Source: Subtercola boreus
GTDB lineage: Bacteria > Actinomycetota > Actinomycetes > Actinomycetales > Microbacteriaceae
DNA length: 64,000 bases
Direction of reading: 5' to 3'
Assembly (NCBI RefSeq): GCF_006716115.1
Contig: NZ_VFOO01000001.1
Span: forward strand, 2,356,001-2,420,000
In this document: piece by piece, positions 1 to 7,503 of the stretch
Position numbering within the stretch: position 1 is the stretch's first letter
How the letters are laid out: each line of letters opens with the position of its first letter
Program-made: the position numbers and the translations under genes
The notes under the pieces: generated by a model
What the model was told of the DNA's origin: nothing
Database searches by the model: none
Seen by the model: only the letters and a program-made list of their open reading frames with translations

Positions 1-1188
1 CTTCGCGCCGCGGCGGATGACGCCGGTCCACTCCTGGTCGGTTCCGGGGAGGTACCCGGGCACATCCACCAGCGTCACGATCGGGATCGAGAACGCGTCG
101 CAGAAGCGCACGAACCGTGCTGCCTTCTCGCCCGCCTCGATGTTCAGCGTGCCGGCCATCGCGTTGGGCTGGTTCGCGATGATGCCGACCGAGCGGCCCT
201 CGACCCGGGCGAACCCGATCAAGATGTTCGGAGCGTACAGCGGCTGCACCTCGAGGAAGTCGGCATTGTCGACGACGTGCTCGATGATCGTGTGCATGTC
301 GTAGGGCTGGTTCGGGCTGTCCGGGATGATCGTGTTCAGCTTGTGGTCGGCATCCGTGATCTCGAGCTCGGGTGCGAACTCGTACGTGGGCAGCTCGGCC
401 AGGTTGTTGTCGGGCAGGAAGCCGAGCAGGGTGCGCACATAGTCGAGTGCGTCATCCTCGTCGCTCGCGAGGTAGTGCGAGACGCCCGAGATGGTGTTGT
501 GCGTGAGTGCGCCGCCGAGCTCCTCCATGCCGACATCCTCGCCGGTGACGGTCTTGATCACGTCGGGGCCGGTGACGAACATCTGGCTGGTCTTGTCGAC
601 CATGATCACGAAGTCGGTGAGTGCGGGCGAATACACCGCACCGCCCGCGGCCGGGCCCATGACGATCGAGATCTGAGGGATGACGCCCGAGGCCTGCGTG
701 TTGCGGCGGAAGATCTCGCCGTACTTCCCGAGGGCCACGACACCCTCCTGGATGCGCGCACCGCCCGAGTCGAGCATCCCGATGATCGGCACGCCGGTCT
801 TCAACGCGAGGTCCATCACCTTGATGATCTTCTCGCCGGCGACCTCGCCGAGCGACCCGCCGAAGATGGTGAAGTCCTGCGCATAGACGGCGACCTGGCG
901 GCCGTGGATCGTGCCGGTGCCGGTGACGACGGCGTCACCGTAGGGGCGGTTCCTGTCCATGCCGAACGCGTGGGTGCGGTGCCTGACGAACTCGTCGAGC
1001 TCGACGAACGAGCCGTGGTCGAGAAGCTGTTCGATGCGCTCCCGGGCGGTCTTCTTGCCCTTCGCGTGCTGCTTCGCAATCGCGGCCTCACCCGACTGCG
1101 TCACGGCCTCGTGGTAGCGGTTCTTGAGATCGACCAGTTTGCCGGCAGTGGTGTACATGTCGGGCCCTGAAGTTGTTTCATCACTCAC
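1..1188 (-). CDS. accD: acyl-CoA carboxylase beta subunit (carboxyltransferase), 3' end outside window
   Basis: This gene encodes the carboxyltransferase subunit that moves CO2 from biotin to acetyl- or propionyl-CoA. The visible 396 residues run from the GTG at 1188 to the window edge, and the family is usually about 520-530 residues, so the C-terminal quarter is missing. Family motifs are clear: [14 protein letters not shown] near the N-terminus, then [11 protein letters not shown], the oxyanion-loop region [14 protein letters not shown], and [12 protein letters not shown] near the cut end. An in-frame ATG at 1158 is the alternative start. The GTG is preferred because a TAGAGT -10-like box lies 8 nt before it, fitting a leaderless or near-leaderless mRNA. 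It diverges from biotin ligase, and the epsilon and alpha subunits lie 3.5 and 9.3 kb away. Acetyl versus propionyl specificity cannot be decided here. Confidence 0.95.
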   Translation of the reverse strand, partial: MSDETTSGPDMYTTAGKLVDLKNRYHEAVTQSGEAAIAKQHAKGKKTARERIEQLLDHGSFVELDEFVRHRTHAFGMDRNRPYGDAVVTGTGTIHGRQVAVYAQDFTIFGGSLGEVAGEKIIKVMDLALKTGVPIIGMLDSGGARIQEGVVALGKYGEIFRRNTQASGVIPQISIVMGPAAGGAVYSPALTDFVIMVDKTSQMFVTGPDVIKTVTGEDVGMEELGGALTHNTISGVSHYLASDEDDALDYVRTLLGFLPDNNLAELPTYEFAPELEITDADHKLNTIIPDSPNQPYDMHTIIEHVVDNADFLEVQPLYAPNILIGFARVEGRSVGIIANQPNAMAGTLNIEAGEKAARFVRFCDAFSIPIVTLVDVPGYLPGTDQEWTGVIRRGAK

Positions 1189-1196
1189 GGGAGTTC

Positions 1197-1202
1197 ACTC
1201 TA
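1197..1202 (-). promoter_or_regulatory. probable -10 box of accD
   Basis: On the minus strand TAGAGT lies 8 nt before the GTG start of accD. It fits the TANNNT pattern recurring before first genes in this window. No good -35 is visible. Confidence 0.4.
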
Positions 1203-1204
1203 CC

Positions 1205-1220
1205 GGCCACAGCTTTGGCC
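1205..1220. promoter_or_regulatory. operator-like palindrome between accD and birA
   Basis: GGCCACAGCTTTGGCC is a 16-bp inverted repeat matching its own reverse complement at 14 of 16 positions. It sits at the centre of the 46-bp divergent region between the -10 boxes of accD and birA, so a protein bound here could block both promoters. This BirA has no DNA-binding domain, so the regulator would be a separate protein. The site is predicted from symmetry and position only. Confidence 0.35.
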
Positions 1221-1222
1221 TC

Positions 1223-1228
1223 TATGGT
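1223..1228 (+). promoter_or_regulatory. probable leaderless promoter (-10) of birA
   Basis: TATGGT followed by exactly 6 nt and the birA ATG at 1235 places the expected transcription start on the start codon. Confidence 0.45.
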
Positions 1229-1234
1229 CGGAGT

Positions 1235-2149
1235 ATGGATGCCCCACTGAGCCGCTCGCTGGTCCCCCGTCTCGACTGGCTGGCCGAGGCGGGCTCGACG
1301 AACTCGGTGCTCGTCGCCGGTGCAGCCGGAGCGGATGCCGCGGGCTGGCCCGATCTCTCGGTGGTCGTCACCGACAACCAGACCCAGGGCCGCGGGCGGC
1401 TCGGCCGCGTGTGGTCGGCTCCGGCCGGCACGTCGCTCGCCATCTCCGTACTGCTCCGGCCGGCGCTGGCCGGTGGCGGTTCGCTGCCGCCGTCATCGCT
1501 CGGCTGGATCCCGCTGATCGGCGGCGCCGCGATGGCGCAGGCCGTCAATCTGGTGCTCGCGGGCGCCGGGGCGCGCGCGGTCGCGGGGGCCGGAGTGGTC
1601 GACGGCCCGCGCGCGGTCGTGAAGTGGCCGAACGACGTGCTCATCGACGGCCGGAAGGTGTGCGGAGTGCTCTCCGAGCTGCTGCCCGGGGCGGCGGGCG
1701 TGGTGGTGGGCGCGGGAGTCAATCTCTTCCTCACCGAGGAGCAGCTGCCGGTGCCGACAGCGACCTCCGTGGCCCTCGCCCTCGCGGGCGCCGGCGCGGT
1801 TGCCGGTGCCGGTGCGGGTGCGGGTGCGGGTGCGGGCAGCAGCACCGGCGCCGACACTCCCGCCTTCACGGCCGACGACCTGCTCTCCGCGTACCTCGCG
1901 GAGCTGATCCGCCTGTACCGGGCGTTCATCGCAGCCGGCGGAGACGCCGTGGAGAGCGGGATCGCGGCCGTCGTCGCCTCGCGCTGCGGCACCCTCGGCC
2001 AGCCCGTGCGGGTGGAACTGCCCGGCAGCGTGTTCGTGACCGGCCTCGCCACGGCGCTCGACCCCGACGGACGCCTCATCGTGCGACGGGACGACGGATC
2101 CGGCGACCTCGTCGTCTCGGCCGGCGACGTGACCCATCTGAGGTACTGA
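1235..2149 (+). CDS. birA: biotin--[acetyl-CoA-carboxylase] ligase
   Basis: This enzyme activates biotin with ATP and attaches it to the carrier lysine of the carboxylase alpha subunit (encoded at 10468-12258). The 304-residue protein begins directly with the catalytic domain. It has the biotinyl-AMP loop QGRGRLGRVW and the KWPNDV motif, followed by a C-terminal SH3-like domain. The N-terminal helix-turn-helix of E. coli BirA is absent, so it is a monofunctional ligase. The ATG at 1235 was chosen because it starts the conserved region; the in-frame codons upstream reach into accD. Residues about 183-206 are almost pure Ala-Gly, encoded by an imperfect GGTGCG hexanucleotide repeat (about 1785-1840) that looks like a lineage-specific expansion between core and C-terminal domain. 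Confidence 0.93.
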   Translation: MDAPLSRSLVPRLDWLAEAGSTNSVLVAGAAGADAAGWPDLSVVVTDNQTQGRGRLGRVWSAPAGTSLAISVLLRPALAGGGSLPPSSLGWIPLIGGAAMAQAVNLVLAGAGARAVAGAGVVDGPRAVVKWPNDVLIDGRKVCGVLSELLPGAAGVVVGAGVNLFLTEEQLPVPTATSVALALAGAGAVAGAGAGAGAGAGSSTGADTPAFTADDLLSAYLAELIRLYRAFIAAGGDAVESGIAAVVASRCGTLGQPVRVELPGSVFVTGLATALDPDGRLIVRRDDGSGDLVVSAGDVTHLRY

Positions 2150-2154
2150 CAGTC

Positions 2155-2784
2155 GTGCGCCGGAAGGAACGACTCCGCACCGGGACGGATGCGCGGCCCG
2201 GGCAGCCGGGCTGGCCTCTGCAGGATGGATGGGCTGCGCACGGCGGCTCGACCGGACACGACGACCCGGCTGGGCACGACGGCGCGCACGGATCGGCCGG
2301 GTTCACCGCGGTGCTCCGGCCGGAACTCCCTCCCGAGCGGGTGGTCGTGCGGGTCCGGACGCACGGCAGGGCCCTGTTCTGGCCGTCGGTCGCCCTCATC
2401 GCGGTGGCCGGTGCCAGCGGGTACTTCCTCGGCCGCTTCCCGGAGGAGTGGCAGAACCTCCTTGCCCTCGGCGCAGCGTGCGTGCTGGCCGTGCTGTTCT
2501 GGCTGCTGCCGACGCTCCGCTGGCTCACGGGACGGTTCATTGTGACCACCCGCCGCGTGATCAGCGTGCAGGGGCTGGTGGCACGCGAACGCCGGGAGGT
2601 CTCCCTGGTGCGCGGTTTCGACGTCACCCTGCGGCGGCGGGGACTCCAGGCGGTGTTCCGCTCGGGGGATGTCACGATCCACTCGGGCTCCGAGCATCCG
2701 CTGGTCGGGCGTGACCTGCCCGACGCGGGACTCATCGTGGCGGTGCTCGCCGAACTCGGCGACGACGCCCACGGCCGAGGCTGA
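2155..2784 (+). CDS. PH (bPH_2-like) domain membrane protein
   Basis: This 209-residue protein of unknown function has two hydrophobic segments (about residues 75-95 and 102-124) followed by a bacterial pleckstrin-homology-like domain. The domain shows the typical order TRRVISVQGLVARERREV, then a strand ending in GDVTIHSG. The N-terminal 55 residues are rich in Gly, Asp and His and probably disordered. The GTG at 2155 starts 5 nt after the birA stop and has GAGG 12 nt upstream, suggesting co-transcription with birA. Proteins of this build commonly sit next to birA/purK in Actinobacteria. The family assignment is good and the function is not known. Confidence 0.82.
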   Translation: MRRKERLRTGTDARPGQPGWPLQDGWAAHGGSTGHDDPAGHDGAHGSAGFTAVLRPELPPERVVVRVRTHGRALFWPSVALIAVAGASGYFLGRFPEEWQNLLALGAACVLAVLFWLLPTLRWLTGRFIVTTRRVISVQGLVARERREVSLVRGFDVTLRRRGLQAVFRSGDVTIHSGSEHPLVGRDLPDAGLIVAVLAELGDDAHGRG

Positions 2785-2813
2785 CGACCCGACTCTGCTC
2801 TGACGACTCAGAG

Positions 2814-2866
2814 GCCGAAGGCTCAGCTGCTGACGACTCGGCGGCTGAAGGCTCAGCTGCTGACGA
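2814..2866. repeat. 30-bp direct duplication across the gtrA stop codon
   Basis: The 20-mer starting GAAGGCTCAGCTG is present at 2817-2836 and again at 2847-2866, with flanks also similar (period 30). The second copy contains the TGA stop of gtrA, so a spare copy of the gene end lies just downstream of it. Confidence 0.7.
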
Positions 2867-3374
2867 GCGACTTCTCCCGCTCGGCCGCGACCGCCGCGAG
2901 GTTCTGCATGCCGTCGCTCCGCTGCTCGCCGTAGACCCAGTAGCGGTAGAGCACGAACCGGAACGCGGTACCGAGCACGAGGCCGACCACGTTCGCAGCG
3001 ATGTTGGTGGCCAGCACGCTGGTGAGGCCGAGTATGTGGTGGGTGAACCAGATGCAGGCCTCGGCGATGACCAGGCCGCCGATGGAGACGAGGGCGTACT
3101 CGACGAGTTCGAGCCCCACGTTCTTGCGGCGGTTCTCGCGGAAGGTCCAGTAGCGGTTGCCGATCCAGTTGAAGACGATCGCCACCGAGGTGCTGACGAG
3201 CTTCGCACCGATGGCGGTGGCGAAGAAGTGCCCCGTGCCGAAGGCCCCGAGGAACAGGAGGTTGAAGATACCGACGTCGATGAGGAAGCCGGCGAAACCG
3301 ACGACACCGAATTTGACTGCGTAGGTGAGGAAGCCGCTCCACGCGCGCTCAGCCAGTCGTTTCAACCCGTTCAA
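2853..3374 (-). CDS. GtrA-family membrane protein
   Basis: This is a small four-helix membrane protein of 173 residues, the usual length for GtrA/DPMS_TM proteins. These are thought to carry polyprenyl-phosphate sugars across the membrane or to assist cell-surface glycosylation. Four hydrophobic stretches are visible, and the FNWIGNRYWTFRE sequence after the second helix and FVLYRYWVYGE after the fourth are typical of the family. No start ATG is available; the TTG at 3374 is used, with a second TTG at 3365. It is convergent with the PH-domain gene and divergent from purK. The polyprenol-phosphate mannose synthase at 48894 is a possible functional partner. Confidence 0.85.
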   Translation of the reverse strand: MNGLKRLAERAWSGFLTYAVKFGVVGFAGFLIDVGIFNLLFLGAFGTGHFFATAIGAKLVSTSVAIVFNWIGNRYWTFRENRRKNVGLELVEYALVSIGGLVIAEACIWFTHHILGLTSVLATNIAANVVGLVLGTAFRFVLYRYWVYGEQRSDGMQNLAAVAAEREKSLVSS

Positions 3375-3516
3375 CCGTGTGCTTTCCCGCGGTGCCCTGT
3401 CAGGAGTGCGAACGGCCCGCTGTCTGTAGAAGATTGTCTCTTGCTAACGACTATAGGTGATGCTTTGTCGGAAACCCCGGAGTCTGTGCTCCCTCCCGCC
3501 ACGTGCACAGCATCAG

Positions 3517-3522
3517 TACAGT
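3517..3522 (+). promoter_or_regulatory. probable leaderless promoter (-10) of purK
   Basis: TACAGT lies exactly 6 nt before the GTG at 3529. The identical box and spacing are found before the genes at 19452 (+) and 62511 (-). Confidence 0.5.
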
Positions 3523-3528
3523 AGATGG

Positions 3529-4689
3529 GTGACTGTGCGCGTAGGAGTGATCGGTGGGGGCCAGCTGGCCCGGATGATGATCCCGGCGGCGGTGAACCTC
3601 GGCCTCGAACTCGATGTTCTGGCGGAAATCGAGGGCTCCTCCGCCCGATTGGCTGCCACGGAGGTGGGCGACTACCGCGATGCGGAGACGGTGCTGCGGT
3701 TCGCTGAGACCGTCGACGTGGTCACCTTCGACCACGAACACGTTCCTGAGCAGATTCTCAGACAGCTCGTGGCGGCGGGCCATTCTGTGCAGCCGGGACC
3801 GGATGCCCTGCGCTTCGCGCAGGACAAACTCCAGATGCGGCGGCGGCTCGGCGAGCTGGGAGTGCCGATGCCCGACTGGGCCGAGGTGCAGAACGAAGAC
3901 GAACTCGCGGCGTTCATCGCGGACCACGGCGGCGAGGCCGTCATCAAGACCGCGCGCGGCGGGTACGACGGCAAGGGTGTTCGCCTCGTGCGCGACGCTG
4001 CCGAGGCGGCCGACTGGTTCACCGCGCTCAGCGAAGACGGCCGCGGCGGGTCCCTGCTCGCTGAGGAGCGCGTCGACTTCCGCCGCGAACTGGCCCAACT
4101 CGTTGCCCGCCGCCCCTCCGGCCAGACCGCACTCTGGCCGGTCGTCGAGACCGTGCAGCGGCGCGGGGTCTGCAGCGAGGTCTTCGCCCCGGCACCGGGC
4201 ACCAGTGCGCGTGTGGCCGAGCTCGCGGCATCCATCGCCACCCTCATCGCCACCGAACTCGGTGTCACCGGCGTGCTCGCCGTCGAGCTGTTCGAGACGT
4301 CGGATGACCGGCTGCTGGTCAACGAACTCGCAATGCGCCCCCACAACAGCGGTCACTGGTCGATCGACGGCTCGGTCACGAGCCAGTTCGAGCAGCACCT
4401 CCGCGCGGTGCTCGACCTGCCGCTCGGCGACACGGGTGTGCGCGCGCCGGTCACCGTGATGGTGAACGTGCTCGGCGGGCCGGCGACCGGCACCCTCGCC
4501 GACACCTACCCGCACGTCTTCGCCGACCAGCCGTCGGCGAAGATCCACAACTACGGCAAGGAGCCACGGCCCGGCCGGAAGATCGGGCACGTCACGGTGA
4601 CCGGCGACGACCTCGACACCGTGGTGTTCCAGGCGCGGGCGGCTGCGGCGCTGCTCGGCGCCGACCTCAGCGACGGGTCGGGATCGTGA
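3529..4689 (+). CDS. purK: 5-(carboxyamino)imidazole ribonucleotide synthase
   Basis: PurK converts AIR, bicarbonate and ATP to N5-CAIR in de novo purine synthesis. The 386-residue ATP-grasp protein starts VRVGVIGGGQLARMM, the family's N-terminal signature. It continues with an ATP-grasp central domain (KTARGGYDGKGV) and the metal/ATP site ELAMRPHNSGHW. The GTG at 3529 is favoured by the TACAGT box 6 nt upstream; GTG 3535 is possible. Its stop overlaps the start of the epsilon subunit gene by 4 nt (GTGA). purE, which usually follows purK, is absent from this window. Confidence 0.95.
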   Translation: MTVRVGVIGGGQLARMMIPAAVNLGLELDVLAEIEGSSARLAATEVGDYRDAETVLRFAETVDVVTFDHEHVPEQILRQLVAAGHSVQPGPDALRFAQDKLQMRRRLGELGVPMPDWAEVQNEDELAAFIADHGGEAVIKTARGGYDGKGVRLVRDAAEAADWFTALSEDGRGGSLLAEERVDFRRELAQLVARRPSGQTALWPVVETVQRRGVCSEVFAPAPGTSARVAELAASIATLIATELGVTGVLAVELFETSDDRLLVNELAMRPHNSGHWSIDGSVTSQFEQHLRAVLDLPLGDTGVRAPVTVMVNVLGGPATGTLADTYPHVFADQPSAKIHNYGKEPRPGRKIGHVTVTGDDLDTVVFQARAAAALLGADLSDGSGS

Positions 4690-4931
4690 GCGGCGCCGAG
4701 GTCCAGCAGGGACCGGCTCCGGAGGCCACCGGCCAGCCGCCCATCGTCGTGACGACGGGAAACGCCACTCCGGCCGAGATCGCCGCCATCACGGCCGTCA
4801 TCAGCGGCCTGCTCGCCGAGGAGGGCGAGGCGCGCCGCGAGGAGGAGCCGGCCGGCACCACGGCATGGCAGCGCAGCCAGCGATCGTTCCGCGGGCAGCT
4901 CGATCCGGGTCCCGGTCGCTGGAACGGCTGA
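4686..4931 (+). CDS. accE: acyl-CoA carboxylase epsilon subunit
   Basis: This 81-residue protein resembles the small epsilon subunits that stabilise the alpha/beta complex of actinobacterial acyl-CoA carboxylases. Visible features are a helix TPAEIAAITAVISGLLAEE in the first half and a Trp/Arg-rich C-terminal tail ending LDPGPGRWNG. These subunits are poorly conserved apart from the helix and tail. The GTG at 4686 overlaps the purK stop, implying translational coupling. Finding it in the neighbourhood that also carries beta, alpha and biotin ligase supports the call. Confidence 0.8.
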   Translation: MSGAEVQQGPAPEATGQPPIVVTTGNATPAEIAAITAVISGLLAEEGEARREEEPAGTTAWQRSQRSFRGQLDPGPGRWNG

Positions 4932-5254
4932 GCCGGAGCGTGTCCCCACACGTGTCCCCCACGCGTGTCCCCCAAAGTGCCGACTATGCAGAGGCCTGGC
5001 CTCACGGCATTATCAGAAGTGCTTGGTGTCTCTCTTACGAGTTTCACCGCCAGTCACACGCTGTCTAGGGTAAGTAGGCGAGTGACTGGGGGCGAGCCGT
5101 TGCGGTATTCGGGTTACGGCAACGGTTCGGAATCTGCTGGGGGTTGGCGTAAGCCGGCCCCCAGTATTCTCCGCAGGCACCGGGGGGTGCCCGGTGGAAT
5201 GGTGGGACGTCGCAGCGTCCCGACCATACCCACCCCGCTTGTCGACAACACCGC
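4932..5254. other. 323-bp convergent intergenic region
   Basis: No credible coding sequence is present. The region lies between the 3' ends of accE (+) and the membrane-protein gene at 5255 (-). It begins with three copies of CGTGTCCCC spaced 12-13 bp (4939-4975) and then holds three consecutive hairpins (5051-5164). A further stem GGGACG/CGTCCC lies at about 5204-5222. Its base composition is less GC-rich than that of the genes around it. Confidence 0.6.
5051..5164. ncRNA. candidate structured RNA or 3' UTR of three hairpins
   Basis: Three stems follow each other closely: 5051-5061 with 5078-5088 (10 of 11 pairs), 5097-5103 with 5119-5125 (7 pairs plus a further GTA/TAC), and 5137-5148 with 5153-5164 (12 pairs on a GTAA loop). 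The two non-Watson-Crick pairs of the last stem are U-G wobbles only in the plus-strand transcript, which favours that strand. None is followed by a T-run. It could be a 3' end structure for either convergent operon or a small RNA; no known family was recognised. Confidence 0.3.
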
Positions 5255-6283
5255 TCACTTCGGGATCTCGAGCCATTCCGACACTTCGTCGTCGTCGCCG
5301 TCGCTGCCGAGAACCGCTGCGACCGGGTCGCCGCCGACCCGCAACCCGACGACAGTGACCGCGGCCGTGCTGCTGTCCACGCCGGTCCGCACGATGAGCC
5401 GGTCGGCCTGCGACCGTGAGATCTGGGTGGCGAGCCGCAGGTGGATGCGGTCTCGTGCCCGGTCGGAGAGATCCTCGAGCCCCCCGTCGTCGAGAAGCGT
5501 GACCTCGATGCCCCGGCGCCTGGCCGCGAGCACTTCCGTGCGCACATCTTCGTTCAGAAGGTACCGCCCCCGGATCTCATCACGGATGGCCCCTTCGAGG
5601 TGCAGGCACTCCCGCCGGTCTTCGGCGCTGATCTCCCCGCCGAGGTCGACGACGTGGTGGAGCATGGGGCCCGCAACCCTGTTCATGTTGTCGAGCCGGT
5701 AGCGGCCCTCCGTCAGCTGGGCCTCCTGGGTCGCGTGCCAGGCCGCGGCATCGAGCTCGGCACGGGCGAACAGGGTCGTGTCACGGGATGCCCGGCCGAG
5801 CCCATGCGTGAGGGCGTGAGCCACTCCCACCCACACCGCGCTGCCGATCCATCCCGTCGTCGTCAGCCGCAACGGGTCCGACCAGGCCAGCATCATGATG
5901 CCGAGCACCACGATCCCGATCCAGCCGAAGAGCGGCCGCCGGCGCACGGTGACGATGGTCATCAGCGTGCCGACGGCCGCCACCGACCAGGTCGCGTACC
6001 CGTTCGTCACGTGTCCGTCGAGCTGCGAGAGCACCAGGGCCGTGACGGCGACACCGGCGACGACGCAGAGGGAGGCCATCCAGAGCGGCATCGTGGTGGG
6101 GCTGGTCGGCCAGAGACTGATCGTGGTGACGGCGGCGTAGAGCACCATGGCCACCACCACCGGCCAGGGCGATGCGGGGGTCTCGATCGAGTAGATCGCC
6201 AGCACCAGGTGGTAGGCGGAGAAGAGCGCAGCGAGCGCGAGCACAATGGTGCGGGCATTGGTGATCACCGGAACGGCCCCCAT
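5255..6283 (-). CDS. membrane protein with degenerate kinase-like cytoplasmic part, partner of the two-component pair
   Basis: This 342-residue protein has about six hydrophobic segments in residues 10-165 and a soluble C-terminal half. The soluble part keeps the general layout of a histidine kinase: a helical region containing RYRLDNMNRVAGPMLHHVV, then LEGAIRDEIRGR and EVTLLDDGGLED. However, it shows neither an N-box Asn nor the glycine-rich ATP-lid motifs of a HATPase. The gene overlaps the upstream kinase by 19 nt and is the last of a three-gene operon, so it is probably made together with the kinase and regulator. It may sense a signal or modulate the kinase. The operon context is solid; the pseudokinase reading is inference. 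Confidence 0.72.
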   Translation of the reverse strand: MGAVPVITNARTIVLALAALFSAYHLVLAIYSIETPASPWPVVVAMVLYAAVTTISLWPTSPTTMPLWMASLCVVAGVAVTALVLSQLDGHVTNGYATWSVAAVGTLMTIVTVRRRPLFGWIGIVVLGIMMLAWSDPLRLTTTGWIGSAVWVGVAHALTHGLGRASRDTTLFARAELDAAAWHATQEAQLTEGRYRLDNMNRVAGPMLHHVVDLGGEISAEDRRECLHLEGAIRDEIRGRYLLNEDVRTEVLAARRRGIEVTLLDDGGLEDLSDRARDRIHLRLATQISRSQADRLIVRTGVDSSTAAVTVVGLRVGGDPVAAVLGSDGDDDEVSEWLEIPK

Positions 6284-7503
6284 TCCAGCACGATGGATGT
6301 TCCGCCGCCCGGAACCGAGAGCACCTTCACCCGGCCGCCGACGGCCTGGACCCGCTCCCGGATGGAGACCCGCAGCCCGAGGCGAGCCGCGGGCACGCTC
6401 GAGTCGTCGAAACCGCGACCCGTGTCGGAGATCTGCACTGTGAGCCCGGACGACGGATCGCTGTCGACGATGACAGTGCGGATGACGTTGTCGGTGTCGT
6501 CGCCGGCGTGCTGCAGGCTGTTGATCAGGGCCTGCTGGGCCGCGGTGAAGACCGCCTCGGCGACGGCGCCCGGGAGGAGTGTGTCGTCCAGCCGGGCGGA
6601 GCGGAAGGCGATCCGGGGGCTGAGCAGTTGGGCCGCGTCGGCCAGGCGTTCCGAGAGCCGGGCGACCGGGACATCCACCGCGACGTCGAAGGCATACGGG
6701 GCCTCCTGCAGCGTCTCGAGCGCGGCCGTCGCCATCTGGACGACAGCGCGACGCTCGGTGGGGGTGTCGGCCCGGGCGGCCGCGATCAGGGTACTGAGCA
6801 CGGTGTCGTGCACCAGCGCGTCGACCTTTGCGCGCTCCACTTCTGCCGCGTGGTTGCGGGCGGCGCGGGTGTACTGCTCCATGGCTGTGCCCTGCGCGGC
6901 ATCCACCCGGTCGGCCGCTGCCCGGATCGCCGTGATCACCGCCAACGCGAACGCGCCGAGCAGCAGCACGTAGAATCCGTCGAGCAGTGCGAGGACGACG
7001 GGCGCGGATCCACCTGCCGGCTGGGTGCGGATGAACACGTACACCGCGGTGATGTCGACCACGTAGAGGGCGGCCCAGCGCGGGGAGAACGCGATTGCGG
7101 CGAAGATCATCGAGATCGTGATGAGGTACCAGAGCCAGGGCTGGTCGGCCACCTCGCTGGCCCCGCGGAGCAGCCCGGCCGGCCAGAGCGCCAGCGCGAT
7201 GGTGTAGACGACTGTGAAGACGCCCATCACGATGTGTGTCGGCTGGGTTCCGCCCCGGTTCAGCGCCGCCATGACGGAGACGACCAGCATCAGCCCGAAG
7301 AGCACGACGGCGATGGCGATGGCGAACGGGACGTTCAGGTACTGGGAGGAGACACCCACCGCGGGAAGGGTCTGCACTGCGAAGACGAGTGCGAAGATCG
7401 CAGCGGCCCGGGCGAGGATGGTCTCCACCCGCGCGCGGCTGATCGCGCTGCGGAGACGCGCCAGGGAAGGCTGGGGCGGAGGGCCCTGCCTAACGACCGA
7501 CAT
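6265..7503 (-). CDS. sensor histidine kinase (NarL/DesK type)
   Basis: This is a membrane-bound kinase of 412 residues with several transmembrane segments in the first half. The phospho-acceptor helix contains ALVHDTVLSTLIAAA, where the His of VHDTVL is the likely phosphorylation site. The ATP-binding domain has the N-box AQQALINSLQHA, the G1 motif DTGRGFD, and a G2-like GGGTSIVLEW near the end. It overlaps the response-regulator gene by 14 nt and the downstream membrane-protein gene by 19 nt, so all three form one transcript. The signal is not evident from the sequence; sensing appears to rely on the membrane part because no extracellular domain is present. Confidence 0.9.
   Translation of the reverse strand: MSVVRQGPPPQPSLARLRSAISRARVETILARAAAIFALVFAVQTLPAVGVSSQYLNVPFAIAIAVVLFGLMLVVSVMAALNRGGTQPTHIVMGVFTVVYTIALALWPAGLLRGASEVADQPWLWYLITISMIFAAIAFSPRWAALYVVDITAVYVFIRTQPAGGSAPVVLALLDGFYVLLLGAFALAVITAIRAAADRVDAAQGTAMEQYTRAARNHAAEVERAKVDALVHDTVLSTLIAAARADTPTERRAVVQMATAALETLQEAPYAFDVAVDVPVARLSERLADAAQLLSPRIAFRSARLDDTLLPGAVAEAVFTAAQQALINSLQHAGDDTDNVIRTVIVDSDPSSGLTVQISDTGRGFDDSSVPAARLGLRVSIRERVQAVGGRVKVLSVPGGGTSIVLEWGPFR

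Noticed and set aside
4932-5254. tRNA or known riboswitch in the convergent gap
   Set aside because: The stems do not form a cloverleaf, there is no anticodon arm or T-loop consensus, and no known riboswitch core was recognised.
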